Source: Rhodoglobus sp. (GTDB lineage: Bacteria; Actinomycetota; Actinomycetes; Actinomycetales; Microbacteriaceae). Taken from it: 46,938 nucleotides of DNA. Location of the stretch: contig JAODLY010000025.1 in assembly GCA_025464445.1 (NCBI GenBank), forward strand, positions 1-46,938. The letters are read 5' to 3'. This document shows, piece after piece, positions 1 to 6,799 of this stretch; the stretch's first letter is position 1, and each line of letters starts with the position of its first letter. The notes beneath the pieces were generated by a model, which did not search any database, was not told the origin of the DNA, and saw only the letters and a list, made by a program, of their open reading frames with translations. Made by a program: the position numbers and the translations under genes.

Positions 1-578
1 ATTCGCTGAGCTATAAGCCGCTCAACTGGATGAGACCGCCCTGCACGTTCGCGGTCATCGAGCCCGAGCAAGAGCAGGTGGATGCCGGTGTCATCCAGAT
101 CTGGAAGGTCGCCCAGGCGAAGACGGCAGACCTGCTCATCATCTCGATCCACGAGATCCTGCACGACACCTCCCACGAGCTCGGCGTGGACCCGGGACTG
201 CAGAAGGATGGCGTCGAGGCCCACCTGCAGAAACTCCTGGCCGAGCAGATCGAGCTCCTGGGCGAGGGGCATCGGCTGGTGCGCCGCGAGTACATGACGG
301 CGATCGGGCCGGTGGACATCCTCGCAACGGATGCCGCGGGCGCGAGTGTCGCCATCGAGATCAAGCGGCGCGGCGACATCGACGGCGTCGAACAGCTCAC
401 CCGCTACCTCGAACTCATGAACCGGGATCCGCTCCTGGCGCCCGTCAGCGGCGTGTTCGCCGCCCAGGAGATCAAGCCGCAAGCGCGGACGCTCGCACTC
501 GACCGCGGCATCCGCTGCCTGTTGCTCGACTACGACGCGATGCGTGGCCTCGACGACTCGCACACCCGACTGTTCTGA
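1..578 (+). CDS. nucS: Endonuclease NucS (EndoMS), 3' part
   Basis: Mismatch-specific DNA endonuclease that replaces MutS/MutL in many Actinobacteria; it cuts both strands at mismatched bases. The reading frame is open from the window edge (SLSYKPLNW onward), so the start lies upstream and only about 190 C-terminal residues are visible. The RecB-like nuclease core is present: the run GPVDILATD, then [20 protein letters not shown], which gives the D...ExK metal-binding signature. The carboxy end DSHTRLF is a short tail, which in this family binds the sliding clamp (family knowledge). The stop codon is 22 nt before the next gene. Identity is confident; only the partial extent limits the description. 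Confidence 0.93.
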   Translation, partial: SLSYKPLNWMRPPCTFAVIEPEQEQVDAGVIQIWKVAQAKTADLLIISIHEILHDTSHELGVDPGLQKDGVEAHLQKLLAEQIELLGEGHRLVRREYMTAIGPVDILATDAAGASVAIEIKRRGDIDGVEQLTRYLELMNRDPLLAPVSGVFAAQEIKPQARTLALDRGIRCLLLDYDAMRGLDDSHTRLF

Positions 579-600
579 GCGCCCATAGGCTTATCGCACA

Positions 601-1263
601 ATGAGATCCGCGTTCAGCTGCATCCTGTTCGATCTGGACGGCACCATCGTGGACTCGGCCCCTGGCATCACGGCCACCCTCGCCTACACCTTCGAGCGAC
701 TGGGGCTGCCCGTCCCGACCCCAGCCGAGCTCGTTGCCTATGTGGGTCCGCCGATCCTCGACTCCTTCCGCGATCTCGCCCACTTCTCGACAGAACAGGC
801 CCACCGCGCCCTGGACATCTACCGCGAGCAGTACCTGAAGCACGGTGTATTCGACGCGACCGTCTATCCCGGCGTAGCGCAACTGTTGCGCACGATCCAC
901 GAGAGTGGCGTGCCGCTCTCGCTCGCGACGTCGAAGCCGGAGGCTCCGGCGAAGCTGATCCTCGAGCACTACGAGTTGCTCGAGTACTTCGACGTCATCA
1001 CCGGTGCCTCGGAAGACGAGGTGCGCAGCGCAAAGGCGGATGTCGTCGCCGAGGCCCTTGTGCGCCTGGCCGCGATCGGCGCCGATATCTCGCACCCCGT
1101 GATGGTGGGGGACCGCTCGCACGACGTGCACGGGGCGGCAGTGCACAACGTGCCGACGATCTTCGTGCGCTGGGGTTATGGTTCCCCGGCCGAGGAGGTC
1201 GGCACGATCGGCGTCGCGAAAGACGCCGCGGGGCTCGAGGCGCTGCTCTTCCCGCGTTCCTAG
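601..1263 (+). CDS. HAD-superfamily phosphatase, phosphoglycolate phosphatase-like
   Basis: A 220-residue haloacid-dehalogenase hydrolase. Motif I is FDLDGTIVDS (nucleophile Asp11, general acid Asp13), motif II is the TSK near residue 116 and motif III is MVGDRSHDV. A helical cap lies between motifs I and II. It most resembles phosphoglycolate phosphatase/PpaX-type enzymes, which remove phosphate from small metabolites; the substrate cannot be read from sequence. ATG start. There is no Shine-Dalgarno sequence, and a TAGGCT hexamer at 586-591 would place transcription start within a few bases of the ATG, so the message may be nearly leaderless. The 3' end overlaps the convergent zinc-ribbon gene by 4 nt. 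Confidence 0.85.
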   Translation: MRSAFSCILFDLDGTIVDSAPGITATLAYTFERLGLPVPTPAELVAYVGPPILDSFRDLAHFSTEQAHRALDIYREQYLKHGVFDATVYPGVAQLLRTIHESGVPLSLATSKPEAPAKLILEHYELLEYFDVITGASEDEVRSAKADVVAEALVRLAAIGADISHPVMVGDRSHDVHGAAVHNVPTIFVRWGYGSPAEEVGTIGVAKDAAGLEALLFPRS

Positions 1264-1481
1264 GCGGCGACCGGAGCCGGACAGTGCATCCGGGTGGCCG
1301 TGTGGTCCTGGCTGCGGTCGAATGTGTGCAGCGCCATCCGCTGCCCGCACAGCGGACAGGCCTTCTCGGAGGTCGGCGGCAGCGGCGGCTCGTTGTATGG
1401 GCCGAGCTGGGCCGGACCCAGGTAGGGGAAGAAGGCTTTGTTGAGCCGCTCCCACCAGCGTGGACGAATTACTGTGGACAC
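1260..1481 (-). CDS. Small zinc-ribbon-like protein, conserved hypothetical
   Basis: A 73-residue protein of unknown function. The C-terminal half carries CPLCGQRM, a histidine (HTF), a second histidine (DHTATR) and a HCP motif, giving a plausible Cys/His zinc knuckle. The N-terminal part is rich in aromatic residues and proline (RWWERLNKAFFPYLGPAQLGPY). GTG start, 22 nt from the divergent OhrR-type regulator, with a perfect palindrome filling the gap. The arrangement implies shared control and makes it a candidate member of the regulator's regulon. No enzymatic motif is visible. Reality as a gene is supported by the zinc ligands and the placement; function is not assigned. Confidence 0.7.
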   Translation of the reverse strand: MSTVIRPRWWERLNKAFFPYLGPAQLGPYNEPPLPPTSEKACPLCGQRMALHTFDRSQDHTATRMHCPAPVAA

Positions 1482-1484
1482 AAA

Positions 1485-1502
1485 TAGTTAGTATACTAAC
1501 TA
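1485..1502. promoter_or_regulatory. 18-bp perfect palindrome, candidate MarR/OhrR operator with overlapping divergent -10 elements
   Basis: TAGTTAGTATACTAACTA is an exact 18-bp palindrome occupying almost all of the 22-nt gap between the divergent genes starting at 1481 (minus) and 1504 (plus). It contains TATACT on each strand (1492-1497 plus, 1495-1490 minus). Each -10-like hexamer lies 6-8 nt from its start codon, so both transcripts could be leaderless, and regulator binding would block both promoters. The binding protein is inferred from position; the palindrome itself is read directly. Confidence 0.7.
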
Positions 1503-1503
1503 A

Positions 1504-1944
1504 ATGCCGGAAACAACAATCGACCCCCTCGCCCTCGACCGCCAGGTCTGCTTCGCCCTTGCGGCCGCGTCCCGCAGCGTCATCGGCCTCTACCGGCCGG
1601 TGCTCGACCCCATGGGGCTCACGCATCCGCAATATCTCGTGATGCTCGCCCTGTGGGAACGCAGCCCACGCACCGTGCGCGACATCGGGGAGGCGCTCTA
1701 CCTCGAGCCGGCAACCCTGTCCCCCCTGCTGAAGCGGCTCGAAACGGCCGGGCTGCTCACCCGGGCGCGGAACGCGCGGGATGACAGGGCGCTCGACGTC
1801 GCGCTAACCCCGCGGGGGCAGGCGCTCAGGGCCGAGGCCGAGAAGGTCCCCGCGCAGATCGTTGAACGACTGGGGATGGACGTGAGCGAGCTCGAGCGGA
1901 TCCGCGACGGTCTGACCCGGCTGCTCGCGGCATCCAACGACTAG
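1504..1944 (+). CDS. MarR-family regulator, OhrR-type (organic peroxide sensor)
   Basis: A 146-residue winged-helix repressor. The N-terminal stretch [17 protein letters not shown], then [15 protein letters not shown], is the OhrR signature. Cys16 aligns with the peroxide-sensing Cys15 of Bacillus OhrR, and Tyr30 aligns with its Tyr29. The second hydrogen-bonding tyrosine (Tyr40 in Bacillus) is His41 here. The winged helix covers about residues 50-110, with DDRALDV in the wing. No ohr peroxiredoxin gene lies nearby in the window, so the target may be elsewhere or may be the adjacent zinc-ribbon gene. The ATG is 2 nt after a perfect palindrome and has no Shine-Dalgarno sequence. The stop overlaps the convergent oxidoreductase by 4 nt. 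Confidence 0.88.
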   Translation: MPETTIDPLALDRQVCFALAAASRSVIGLYRPVLDPMGLTHPQYLVMLALWERSPRTVRDIGEALYLEPATLSPLLKRLETAGLLTRARNARDDRALDVALTPRGQALRAEAEKVPAQIVERLGMDVSELERIRDGLTRLLAASND

Positions 1945-2966
1945 CGCGCCAGCCGCTCCACGACCGAACCGTAGACGCCCGGCAGGGCCGCGGCCAAAGG
2001 CACGATTCCGACCCGCAGCGGACTCATCGCCGCGCGCACGAGCCCGTTGGTCAACACACGGAAGTCCCGAGTCGAGCGCGTCCACGCGTTGTCGTAGCCG
2101 GCCGGGTCGCCCGAGAGCACAGTCTCGACCGCGATGCTGGCCTCGTCGAATCCGAGCCGCAGGCCCTCCCCGGTGATTGCGTCGACATACCCGGACGCGT
2201 CCCCGACAAGCAGCACGCGGCCGCGCGATGGCCGAATCGCCTGCTGCCGGAACGGCCCGGCACCAAGCACGGTGCTCGCCGGCCTGGCGCCGTCGAGCCG
2301 AGCTGCGAGCGCGGGAATTGCCGCGATGGTCTCCTCGAAGCGGCTGCCGCGCGCGCCGAGCACGGCGAGGCCCACCAGCCTGGGCGAGACCGGCGTGACG
2401 TACACCTCCGCGCGCCTCGCCCAGTGCACCTCGATGAGATCGCTCCACGGCTCCACCTCGAAGTGCCTGCGCAGCCCGAACCGCCTACGGCCGGAAACCG
2501 TGCGTTCCAGGCGCGCGAGACGGCGCACTGTCGAATGCAGCCCGTCCGCCCCGAACAGCCAGCCCGCCCTGATGCCGTTGACAGTGACACCCGTCGCGTC
2601 GTGGTCGAAGTGCTCAACGCGGCCCACGGCCCGCTCTGCACCCAGCTCCCGTGCGCGCGACGCGAGCGCCTCATGCAGCGCCGTGCGACGAACCCCCCGC
2701 CCTATGCCCGTGCGGAACAGGTGATCGGCGTGCCGGTGGCCGTTGGTGTAGCGGACCCCGCGCAGCGGCATCCCGGGCGGATCTATTCCCAGGCGAGCCA
2801 GCAGCGGTAGCGCGCCGGGCATGAGACCCTCGCCGCACGCCTTGTCGATCGCCCCGACGCGCGGTTCGACGACCACGACTGTCAGGCCGGCCAGCCGCGC
2901 TTCGATCGCGGCGGCGAGGCCGACAGGTCCACCACCGACCACTACGACGTCGACGTCGTTCGTCAT
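1941..2966 (-). CDS. FAD-dependent oxidoreductase (geranylgeranyl reductase/SrsC-like monooxygenase)
   Basis: A 341-residue flavoprotein. The N-terminal Rossmann motif VVVVGGGPVGLAAAIEARLAG binds FAD, and RVLLVGDASGYVDAITGEGL is the second FAD motif (GD) typical of group A flavin monooxygenases and geranylgeranyl reductases. CGEGLMPGALPLL is characteristic of the geranylgeranyl-reductase-like branch. It is the last of three minus-strand genes after a type III polyketide synthase and an isoprenylcysteine-methyltransferase-like protein. In Streptomyces srsABC the third gene encodes a flavin hydroxylase that oxidises the phenolic lipid, and that is the best guess here. The ATG start at 2966 gives a 4-nt ATGA overlap with the methyltransferase; the frame is open further upstream but inside that gene. 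Confidence 0.82.
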   Translation of the reverse strand: MTNDVDVVVVGGGPVGLAAAIEARLAGLTVVVVEPRVGAIDKACGEGLMPGALPLLARLGIDPPGMPLRGVRYTNGHRHADHLFRTGIGRGVRRTALHEALASRARELGAERAVGRVEHFDHDATGVTVNGIRAGWLFGADGLHSTVRRLARLERTVSGRRRFGLRRHFEVEPWSDLIEVHWARRAEVYVTPVSPRLVGLAVLGARGSRFEETIAAIPALAARLDGARPASTVLGAGPFRQQAIRPSRGRVLLVGDASGYVDAITGEGLRLGFDEASIAVETVLSGDPAGYDNAWTRSTRDFRVLTNGLVRAAMSPLRVGIVPLAAALPGVYGSVVERLAR

Positions 2967-3502
2967 ACGAGCTCGCGGAGCGCTCGATCTTCTGTCGGGA
3001 TGCGGAAGCCGACGAGCAGCACGGCGTTGAGCACCGTGAACGCGATGGCCGTGATCCACGCGGTGTGCACGAGCGGTAACGCGATGCCCTCGACGGCCAC
3101 GAGCACGTAGTTGGGATGCGGCAGCCACCTCAACCGGTACGGACCGCGATCGACGACGCGCTTCGCCCCCGGCACGACGATCACCCGGGTGTTCCACTGG
3201 GCGCCGAGGGAATGGATGATCCAGTACCTGCCGGCCTGGCAAAGCAGGGCGATCACAAGCATCGGCCAGCCGAGGGCGGGGATGAACGGGCGGCCAAGCA
3301 GCACGACCTCGGCGATGCACGCCAGCAGCAGGCCGGTGTGCAGGCCGACCATCCACGGGAAGTGCCGTCGGCCGTACTCGCGGCCGCCGCTCGTGAAGGC
3401 CGCGGCGGCATTGCGTTTGGACACCGACAGCTCGAACAGTCGCTCGCCACCGGTCGCGAGAATCAACGCCACGTAGAGCAGGACGCTCAGGCTCACTGCC
3501 AC
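2963..3502 (-). CDS. Membrane methyltransferase, isoprenylcysteine carboxyl methyltransferase (ICMT) family
   Basis: A 179-residue integral membrane protein with about five hydrophobic helices. The C-terminal half has the ICMT signature: GPYRLRWLPHPNYVLVAVEG, where the basic-P-HPNY segment binds S-adenosylmethionine. Enzymes of this family outside eukaryotes methylate varied lipophilic substrates; in srsABC-type clusters SrsB methylates an alkylresorcinol. The GTG start overlaps the synthase gene by 10 nt and the stop overlaps the oxidoreductase start as ATGA, so the three genes are translationally coupled. The exact substrate is inferred from context only. Confidence 0.85.
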   Translation of the reverse strand: MAVSLSVLLYVALILATGGERLFELSVSKRNAAAAFTSGGREYGRRHFPWMVGLHTGLLLACIAEVVLLGRPFIPALGWPMLVIALLCQAGRYWIIHSLGAQWNTRVIVVPGAKRVVDRGPYRLRWLPHPNYVLVAVEGIALPLVHTAWITAIAFTVLNAVLLVGFRIPTEDRALRELV

Positions 3503-4548
3503 TCCAGCAGCACGAACTCCGCACTCACCCCTGGGCCGAGGGCGAACAGCATGCCGGCGTCGCCGGCGGCGCGGCCTCCCGCCGCGATCGTGTCAGCGAG
3601 CACGTGCAGCACGGCAGCGGAGGAGAGGTTGCCGACCCGGTCCAGTGAGGCCCAGGACTTCTCGAGGGCTTCGTGCGGCAGGCCGAGCGAGTGCTCGAAG
3701 GCCTCGAGCACTCTGGGGCCGCCCGGGTGGGCCACCCACGACGCGACATCCGCTATCCCGAGCCCGTTGTCGGCGAGGAACGCGGCGACCTCCACGGGGA
3801 AGTGCCGTTCTATCACCTCTGCCACGCCCGCGGTGAGCACGATCTCGAATCCGGAGCCGCCGATGTTCCAGCCGATCACGTCCCGGGTGTCCGGGAAGAA
3901 CGAACTGCGCGAGTCTGTGATGCGGATGCCCGGCTCGTCGCGCGCGTCACCGACGAGCACCACTGCGGCGGCGCCGTCGCCGAACAGCCCGGTCGCGACG
4001 AAGTTCGCCATCGTCTCGTCATCGCGCTGGAGCGTGAGCGAACACAGCTCGACGCTCAGCAGCACGCCCACCTCTGTCGGATGCCCCACCAGGTAGTCGT
4101 TGACTCGAGCCAGACCCGCCGCCCCCGCAACGCAACCGAGGCCGAACGACGGGATGCGTTTCACATCCGGGCGCAGCCCGAGCCGGGAAACCAGCAGCGC
4201 GTCAACGGATGGCGCTGACACTCCGGTCACCGAGGTGAACATCACGAAGTCGACATCTGGCGGTTCCAGCCCTGCCGTGTCGAGCGCTTCACGCAGGGCG
4301 CGCTCCGCGAGATCGGTGGCGACCTCGATGAAGATGTCATTCGATTGGCGGAAGGTCCCCAGGTCCCGGTAGCGCTCGAGCGGCAACGCCGTGTGGCGCG
4401 TTCCGATACCGCTCGCCGCGTGCATCCGCTCGAGCACGGCTCGTCTCGCCGGGCCCGATGAGATGAGCGGCGCCAGCTCGCTCGTGATCTCTGCCTGGGT
4501 ATAGGCGAACGCGGGCAGCACCGGTGCGACCGCCGCTATTCGGGTCAT
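3493..4548 (-). CDS. Type III polyketide synthase (chalcone/alkylresorcinol synthase family)
   Basis: A 351-residue thiolase-fold ketosynthase that would extend an acyl-CoA starter with malonyl-CoA without an acyl carrier protein. The Cys-His-Asn triad is intact: Cys139 in FGLGCVAGAAGLAR, His274 in AHPGGPRVL and Asn307 in DRVGNLSSAAVL. Length fits the family (350-400). It heads a three-gene unit with an ICMT-like methyltransferase and an FAD enzyme, the same gene set as Streptomyces srsABC, so a methylated phenolic lipid or alkylpyrone is the likely product. A TACCGT hexamer (minus strand, 4560-4555) ends 7 nt before the ATG, and no Shine-Dalgarno sequence is present, suggesting leaderless transcription. 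Confidence 0.9.
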   Translation of the reverse strand: MTRIAAVAPVLPAFAYTQAEITSELAPLISSGPARRAVLERMHAASGIGTRHTALPLERYRDLGTFRQSNDIFIEVATDLAERALREALDTAGLEPPDVDFVMFTSVTGVSAPSVDALLVSRLGLRPDVKRIPSFGLGCVAGAAGLARVNDYLVGHPTEVGVLLSVELCSLTLQRDDETMANFVATGLFGDGAAAVVLVGDARDEPGIRITDSRSSFFPDTRDVIGWNIGGSGFEIVLTAGVAEVIERHFPVEVAAFLADNGLGIADVASWVAHPGGPRVLEAFEHSLGLPHEALEKSWASLDRVGNLSSAAVLHVLADTIAAGGRAAGDAGMLFALGPGVSAEFVLLEWQ

Positions 4549-4591
4549 TTGCTGACGGTAGCACGCGCAAACGCACCATCAGGTGAGCGTT

Positions 4592-4990
4592 TTAGCGCCC
4601 GCTGCCGCCGATGTCGGCCCCGCCGGCCGCAGGTATGATTTTGAGCACGAAGACGACTTGTTGGATGCCGCCATCCTTGTTCGTGAGGGTCACGCTGGTC
4701 TGCCCGACCTTCAGCGGCGCGAGACCGGGATTGAAGCTCGCGCTGCCATCGACCCTGCCCTGCACGAATGCCGCTATCGAAGGGTCGGCGATGTCGGCCG
4801 TGTAGCTGTCGACGTCGAGCGAACCGGTATCGAGCACGAGCGTGCTGTTTATCGGTACCGTCACCGTGGAGTCCTGGATGTCACCGGTGTTCACGACGAC
4901 GGGTTCGACCACCGGGCCGGGCGCGCACCCGGCGAGGCCCATGACGGCGGCGACGGCGATCACGGCGGCGAATGCGCGCAGGGACTTCAT
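4592..4990 (-). CDS. Putative lipoprotein with Ig-like/cadherin-like domain
   Basis: A 132-residue secreted protein. The signal peptide MKSLRAFAAVIAVAAVMGLA ends in a lipobox LAGC, so Cys22 should be lipidated. The mature part is beta-rich (VTVPINSTLVLDT, VGQTSVTLTNKDGG, VVFVLKI), suggesting a single Ig-like or BIG-type sandwich without catalytic motifs. The ATG at 4990 is chosen because the signal peptide begins there; the frame is open further upstream into the acetyltransferase region. The upstream sequence CATACT ends 7 nt before the ATG. It is downstream of the acetyltransferase on the same strand with a 17-nt gap. Function unknown. Confidence 0.75.
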   Translation of the reverse strand: MKSLRAFAAVIAVAAVMGLAGCAPGPVVEPVVVNTGDIQDSTVTVPINSTLVLDTGSLDVDSYTADIADPSIAAFVQGRVDGSASFNPGLAPLKVGQTSVTLTNKDGGIQQVVFVLKIIPAAGGADIGGSGR

Positions 4991-5007
4991 GCGGCCAGTA
5001 TGTCGCC

Positions 5008-5511
5008 TCAGATCGCGCGGGTAAATAGCACGCGGTTCTCTCCCGGACCGTCGTAGTCCAGGTACGCGAGCACTCCGTCCACGTCGGTGTCGCCGTGTGC
5101 CTCGAAACCCATTGCCCCGTGGAAGGCCCGCGAGCGCGCATTGAACGGGCCGGTGATCGCCCGCACCTCTGTGCATCCCTTCGCCTTCATGTCATCGAAG
5201 AAGTGCTCATACAGCCCGCGGCCAACGCCCTGGTTGCGCAGGTGGTGGTCGACGCCGACGAAGTGGATGTACGCCACAGTCGGATCATCCGCGGACTGGA
5301 AGCCGATGAGGAAGGCCACGATCTCGCCGGCCTCAGACTCGATGACCCAACTGGTCTTCGTGAAGAACTGGAAGAACAGCCTCGGCAGCATCATGCCGAC
5401 GGTGGCGCGATTGGGGGTGTCCCACCAGTCGCCGATCGCGGCGATGACCGCGGGGTGGTCGTTCTCGCGAGGGTGGCGCATGCGGCAGCCGAGGGGGAGT
5501 TCGAACGTCAT
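5008..5511 (-). CDS. GNAT-family N-acetyltransferase
   Basis: A 167-residue GCN5-related acetyltransferase. Motif A, the acetyl-CoA pyrophosphate loop, appears as HHLRNQGVGRGLYEHFFDDM (R/Q-x-x-G-x-G/A). Motif B follows as FNARSRAFHGAMGFEA. The preceding strand VAYIHFVGV is the usual beta4. The acceptor (protein N-terminus, polyamine, antibiotic or small amine) cannot be told. TACTCT on the minus strand (5523-5518) ends exactly 7 nt before the ATG and no Shine-Dalgarno sequence is present, so translation is probably leaderless. Upstream lies a gene-free stretch before tRNA-Leu. Confidence 0.85.
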   Translation of the reverse strand: MTFELPLGCRMRHPRENDHPAVIAAIGDWWDTPNRATVGMMLPRLFFQFFTKTSWVIESEAGEIVAFLIGFQSADDPTVAYIHFVGVDHHLRNQGVGRGLYEHFFDDMKAKGCTEVRAITGPFNARSRAFHGAMGFEAHGDTDVDGVLAYLDYDGPGENRVLFTRAI

Positions 5512-5625
5512 GCGGCCAGAGTACTGATGTGGCCGAGGTGAGGAGGTGGACTGCGCCGAGGTGCGCCGATCACATCCCTATCGCCCACCGAAACATGCGT
5601 TTGGCGCACCTCACCCGGTCTGCGG

Positions 5626-5649
5626 GGCGCGAGGGGGGACTTGACGCCC
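5626..5649 (-). repeat. Degenerate duplicate of the tRNA-Leu 3' end (T-arm plus acceptor)
   Basis: 5627-5644 is identical to 5843-5860 (18 nt, T-stem/loop and acceptor 3' strand of tRNA-Leu) and the match continues with two substitutions, giving 22 of 24 over 5627-5650 at an exact offset of 216 bp. Read on the tRNA strand, the GT of GGTTCAA has become CG (GGGGCGTCAAGTCCCC). It looks like the displaced att half left by an element that entered the tRNA 3' end, or a copied tRNA tail. Origin is inferred. Confidence 0.6.
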
Positions 5650-5768
5650 CTACTGGGCCGCCTGCCCATTGCGGGTCACGCGGCGAAGAATCGGCATCGA
5701 AGTCGCAATGGTCCGGACTGCCCAGCGGGGGCCCCGGGTAGTTCGCGCGGCACCCGCGTGCACGAAAC

Positions 5769-5836
5769 AAGTAAGCAAGAAGGACTTCGTTAAGCAGAAG
5801 AAGGACGCCCTACTTGGGCGTCCTTCTTGCTTACTT
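5769..5836. repeat. 17-bp perfect inverted repeat overlapping the tRNA-Leu terminator
   Basis: 5769-5785 is the exact reverse complement of 5820-5836 (AAGTAAGCAAGAAGGAC on the tRNA strand's upstream arm). The tRNA-proximal arm shares its last 9 nt with the terminator stem, so the two hairpins are mutually exclusive. The distal arm lies past the U-rich tract, so the longer hairpin can form only in read-through RNA. Confidence 0.65.
5798..5828 (-). terminator. Rho-independent terminator of tRNA-Leu
   Basis: Perfect 13-bp stem (AAGAAGGACGCCC, 5798-5810, with 5816-5828) and a 5-nt loop, 13 nt after the tRNA 3' end. On the tRNA strand the stem runs into TTCTTCTGCTT, a broken U-tract. Confidence 0.75.
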
Positions 5837-5841
5837 CTTTG

Positions 5842-5925
5842 TGCGCGAGGGGGGACTTGAACCCCCATGCCCTCACGGGCACACGGACCTGAACCGTGCG
5901 CGTCTGCCAATTTCGCCACTCGCGC
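5842..5925 (-). tRNA. tRNA-Leu (anticodon CAG)
   Basis: Reads GCGCGAGTGGCGAAATTGGC on the minus strand at its 5' end. The acceptor stem GCGCGAG pairs with CTCGCGC, the anticodon arm is ACGGTTCAGGTCCGT with CAG in the loop, there is a class II variable arm (GTGCCCGTGAGGGCAT), and the T-arm is GGGGGTTCAAGTCCCCC. Length is 84 nt to the discriminator A. CCA is not encoded (the next bases read CAA), so maturation needs the CCA-adding enzyme found at 44378-45793. TAATCT (minus, 5974-5969) about 44 nt upstream may be its -10 element. Confidence 0.96.
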
Positions 5926-6029
5926 GCGCCGCCGACAGCCAGGCAAAAAGCCAGCTTCCGACTGAGCGAGATTAGCACAGTAGCTGTGGATCGATGTCTG
6001 GCAAACAAGCCACTTTCAAGGCCAGCGGC

Positions 6030-6035
6030 TAACAT
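6030..6035 (+). promoter_or_regulatory. Candidate -10 element of the fhaA-pknA operon
   Basis: TAACAT in the context CCAGCGGCTAACAT, 35 nt before the fhaA TTG start. The same CCAGCGGCTA-context recurs before pknB (TACACT at 13138-13143). No good -35 hexamer is visible at 17 nt. Confidence 0.35.
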
Positions 6036-6070
6036 CGTCGTTACACACGAAGGTAATGACGAGGAGAGCA

Positions 6071-6799
6071 TTGGGCCTGCTGGACAACTTCGAGAGAGGT
6101 CTTGAGAGGGCGGTCAACGGCGCCTTCGCCAAGACCTTCAAGAGCGGCCTGCAGCCTGTCGAGATCACGAGCGCCCTGCGTCGGGAGCTGGATACGAAGG
6201 CTGCTGTGGTCGCGCGCGACCGCATCCTCGTGCCCAACAAGTTCACTGTGCGGCTCAGCCATGCGGACTTCGAGCGGATGACAGGCCTCGGCCCCACCCT
6301 CACCGATGAGCTCACCCAGCTCGTGCAGCAGCACGCCGCCGCGCAGCATTACTCCTTCGCCGGCGGCATTTCGATCGTCCTGCAGGAGGATCCTTCGCTC
6401 AGCCAGGGCATGATCGAGATCGCATCGGTGAACGTCAAGGGCACCGTCGCCTGGAACCCCGTGCTCGACATCGCCGGCAAGCGGTACCCGATCACCCATT
6501 CCCGAACAGTCATCGGCCGCGGAAGTGACGCAGACGTCACCGTCGATGACACCGGCATCTCGCGCAAACATGTCGAGATTCTCTGGGATGGTACCCGTGC
6601 CCAGGTCAACGACCTCGGCTCCACGAACGGCTCGCTGCTCGACGGCAGGCCGGTCTCCAAGGCACCCTTGCCTCCCGACTCGGTGATCGACATCGGCAGA
6701 ACGCGTATCGTGTTCCGCGTGCTCGCCCAGTCCGCCGACGTCGACCAGTATCCCGACCTGCGCACCGAGCCTCGACAGCCCGGTGGTGCATCCTCGTGA
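6071..6799 (+). CDS. fhaA: FhaA, DUF3662 and FHA domain protein
   Basis: About 242 residues. The N-terminal DUF3662 domain (GLLDNFERGLERAVNGAF, then LQPVEITSALRREL) covers roughly residues 1-115. A C-terminal FHA domain reads phosphothreonine: VIGRGSDADVTVDDTGISRKH, then NDLGSTNGSLLDG. In mycobacteria FhaA binds the phosphorylated pseudokinase domain of MviN/MurJ and PknB targets; a MurJ gene is at 40948-42627. I prefer the TTG at 6071 because family members start M-G-L-L/F-D and GAGGAG (6061-6066) precedes it. An in-frame ATG at 6056 would add MTRRA. It is the first gene of a tightly coupled unit running through pknA. Confidence 0.9.
   Translation: MGLLDNFERGLERAVNGAFAKTFKSGLQPVEITSALRRELDTKAAVVARDRILVPNKFTVRLSHADFERMTGLGPTLTDELTQLVQQHAAAQHYSFAGGISIVLQEDPSLSQGMIEIASVNVKGTVAWNPVLDIAGKRYPITHSRTVIGRGSDADVTVDDTGISRKHVEILWDGTRAQVNDLGSTNGSLLDGRPVSKAPLPPDSVIDIGRTRIVFRVLAQSADVDQYPDLRTEPRQPGGASS

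Larger units (their letters stand above)
5512..5841. other. Gene-free interval between acetyltransferase and tRNA-Leu, holding nested repeats
   Basis: About 330 nt with no convincing gene; open frames here have no start context and no recognisable sequence. Contents: a 10-bp inverted repeat GAGGTGCGCC (5559-5568) / GGCGCACCTC (5603-5612); a degenerate copy of the tRNA-Leu 3' end at 5626-5649; a GC-rich core with GGGGGCCCCGGGTA near 5727-5740; and the tRNA terminator with a second, longer inverted repeat. The same set of parts recurs downstream of tRNA-Ala. Confidence 0.7.

Noticed and set aside
1941-3524. 527-codon version of the FAD oxidoreductase
   Set aside because: The upstream part lies over the methyltransferase gene in another frame; the Rossmann motif and ATGA overlap place the start at 2966.
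5529-5741. 70-codon frame in the tRNA-Leu interval
   Set aside because: No ribosome site, no familiar sequence, and it crosses the repeat structure; treated as non-coding.
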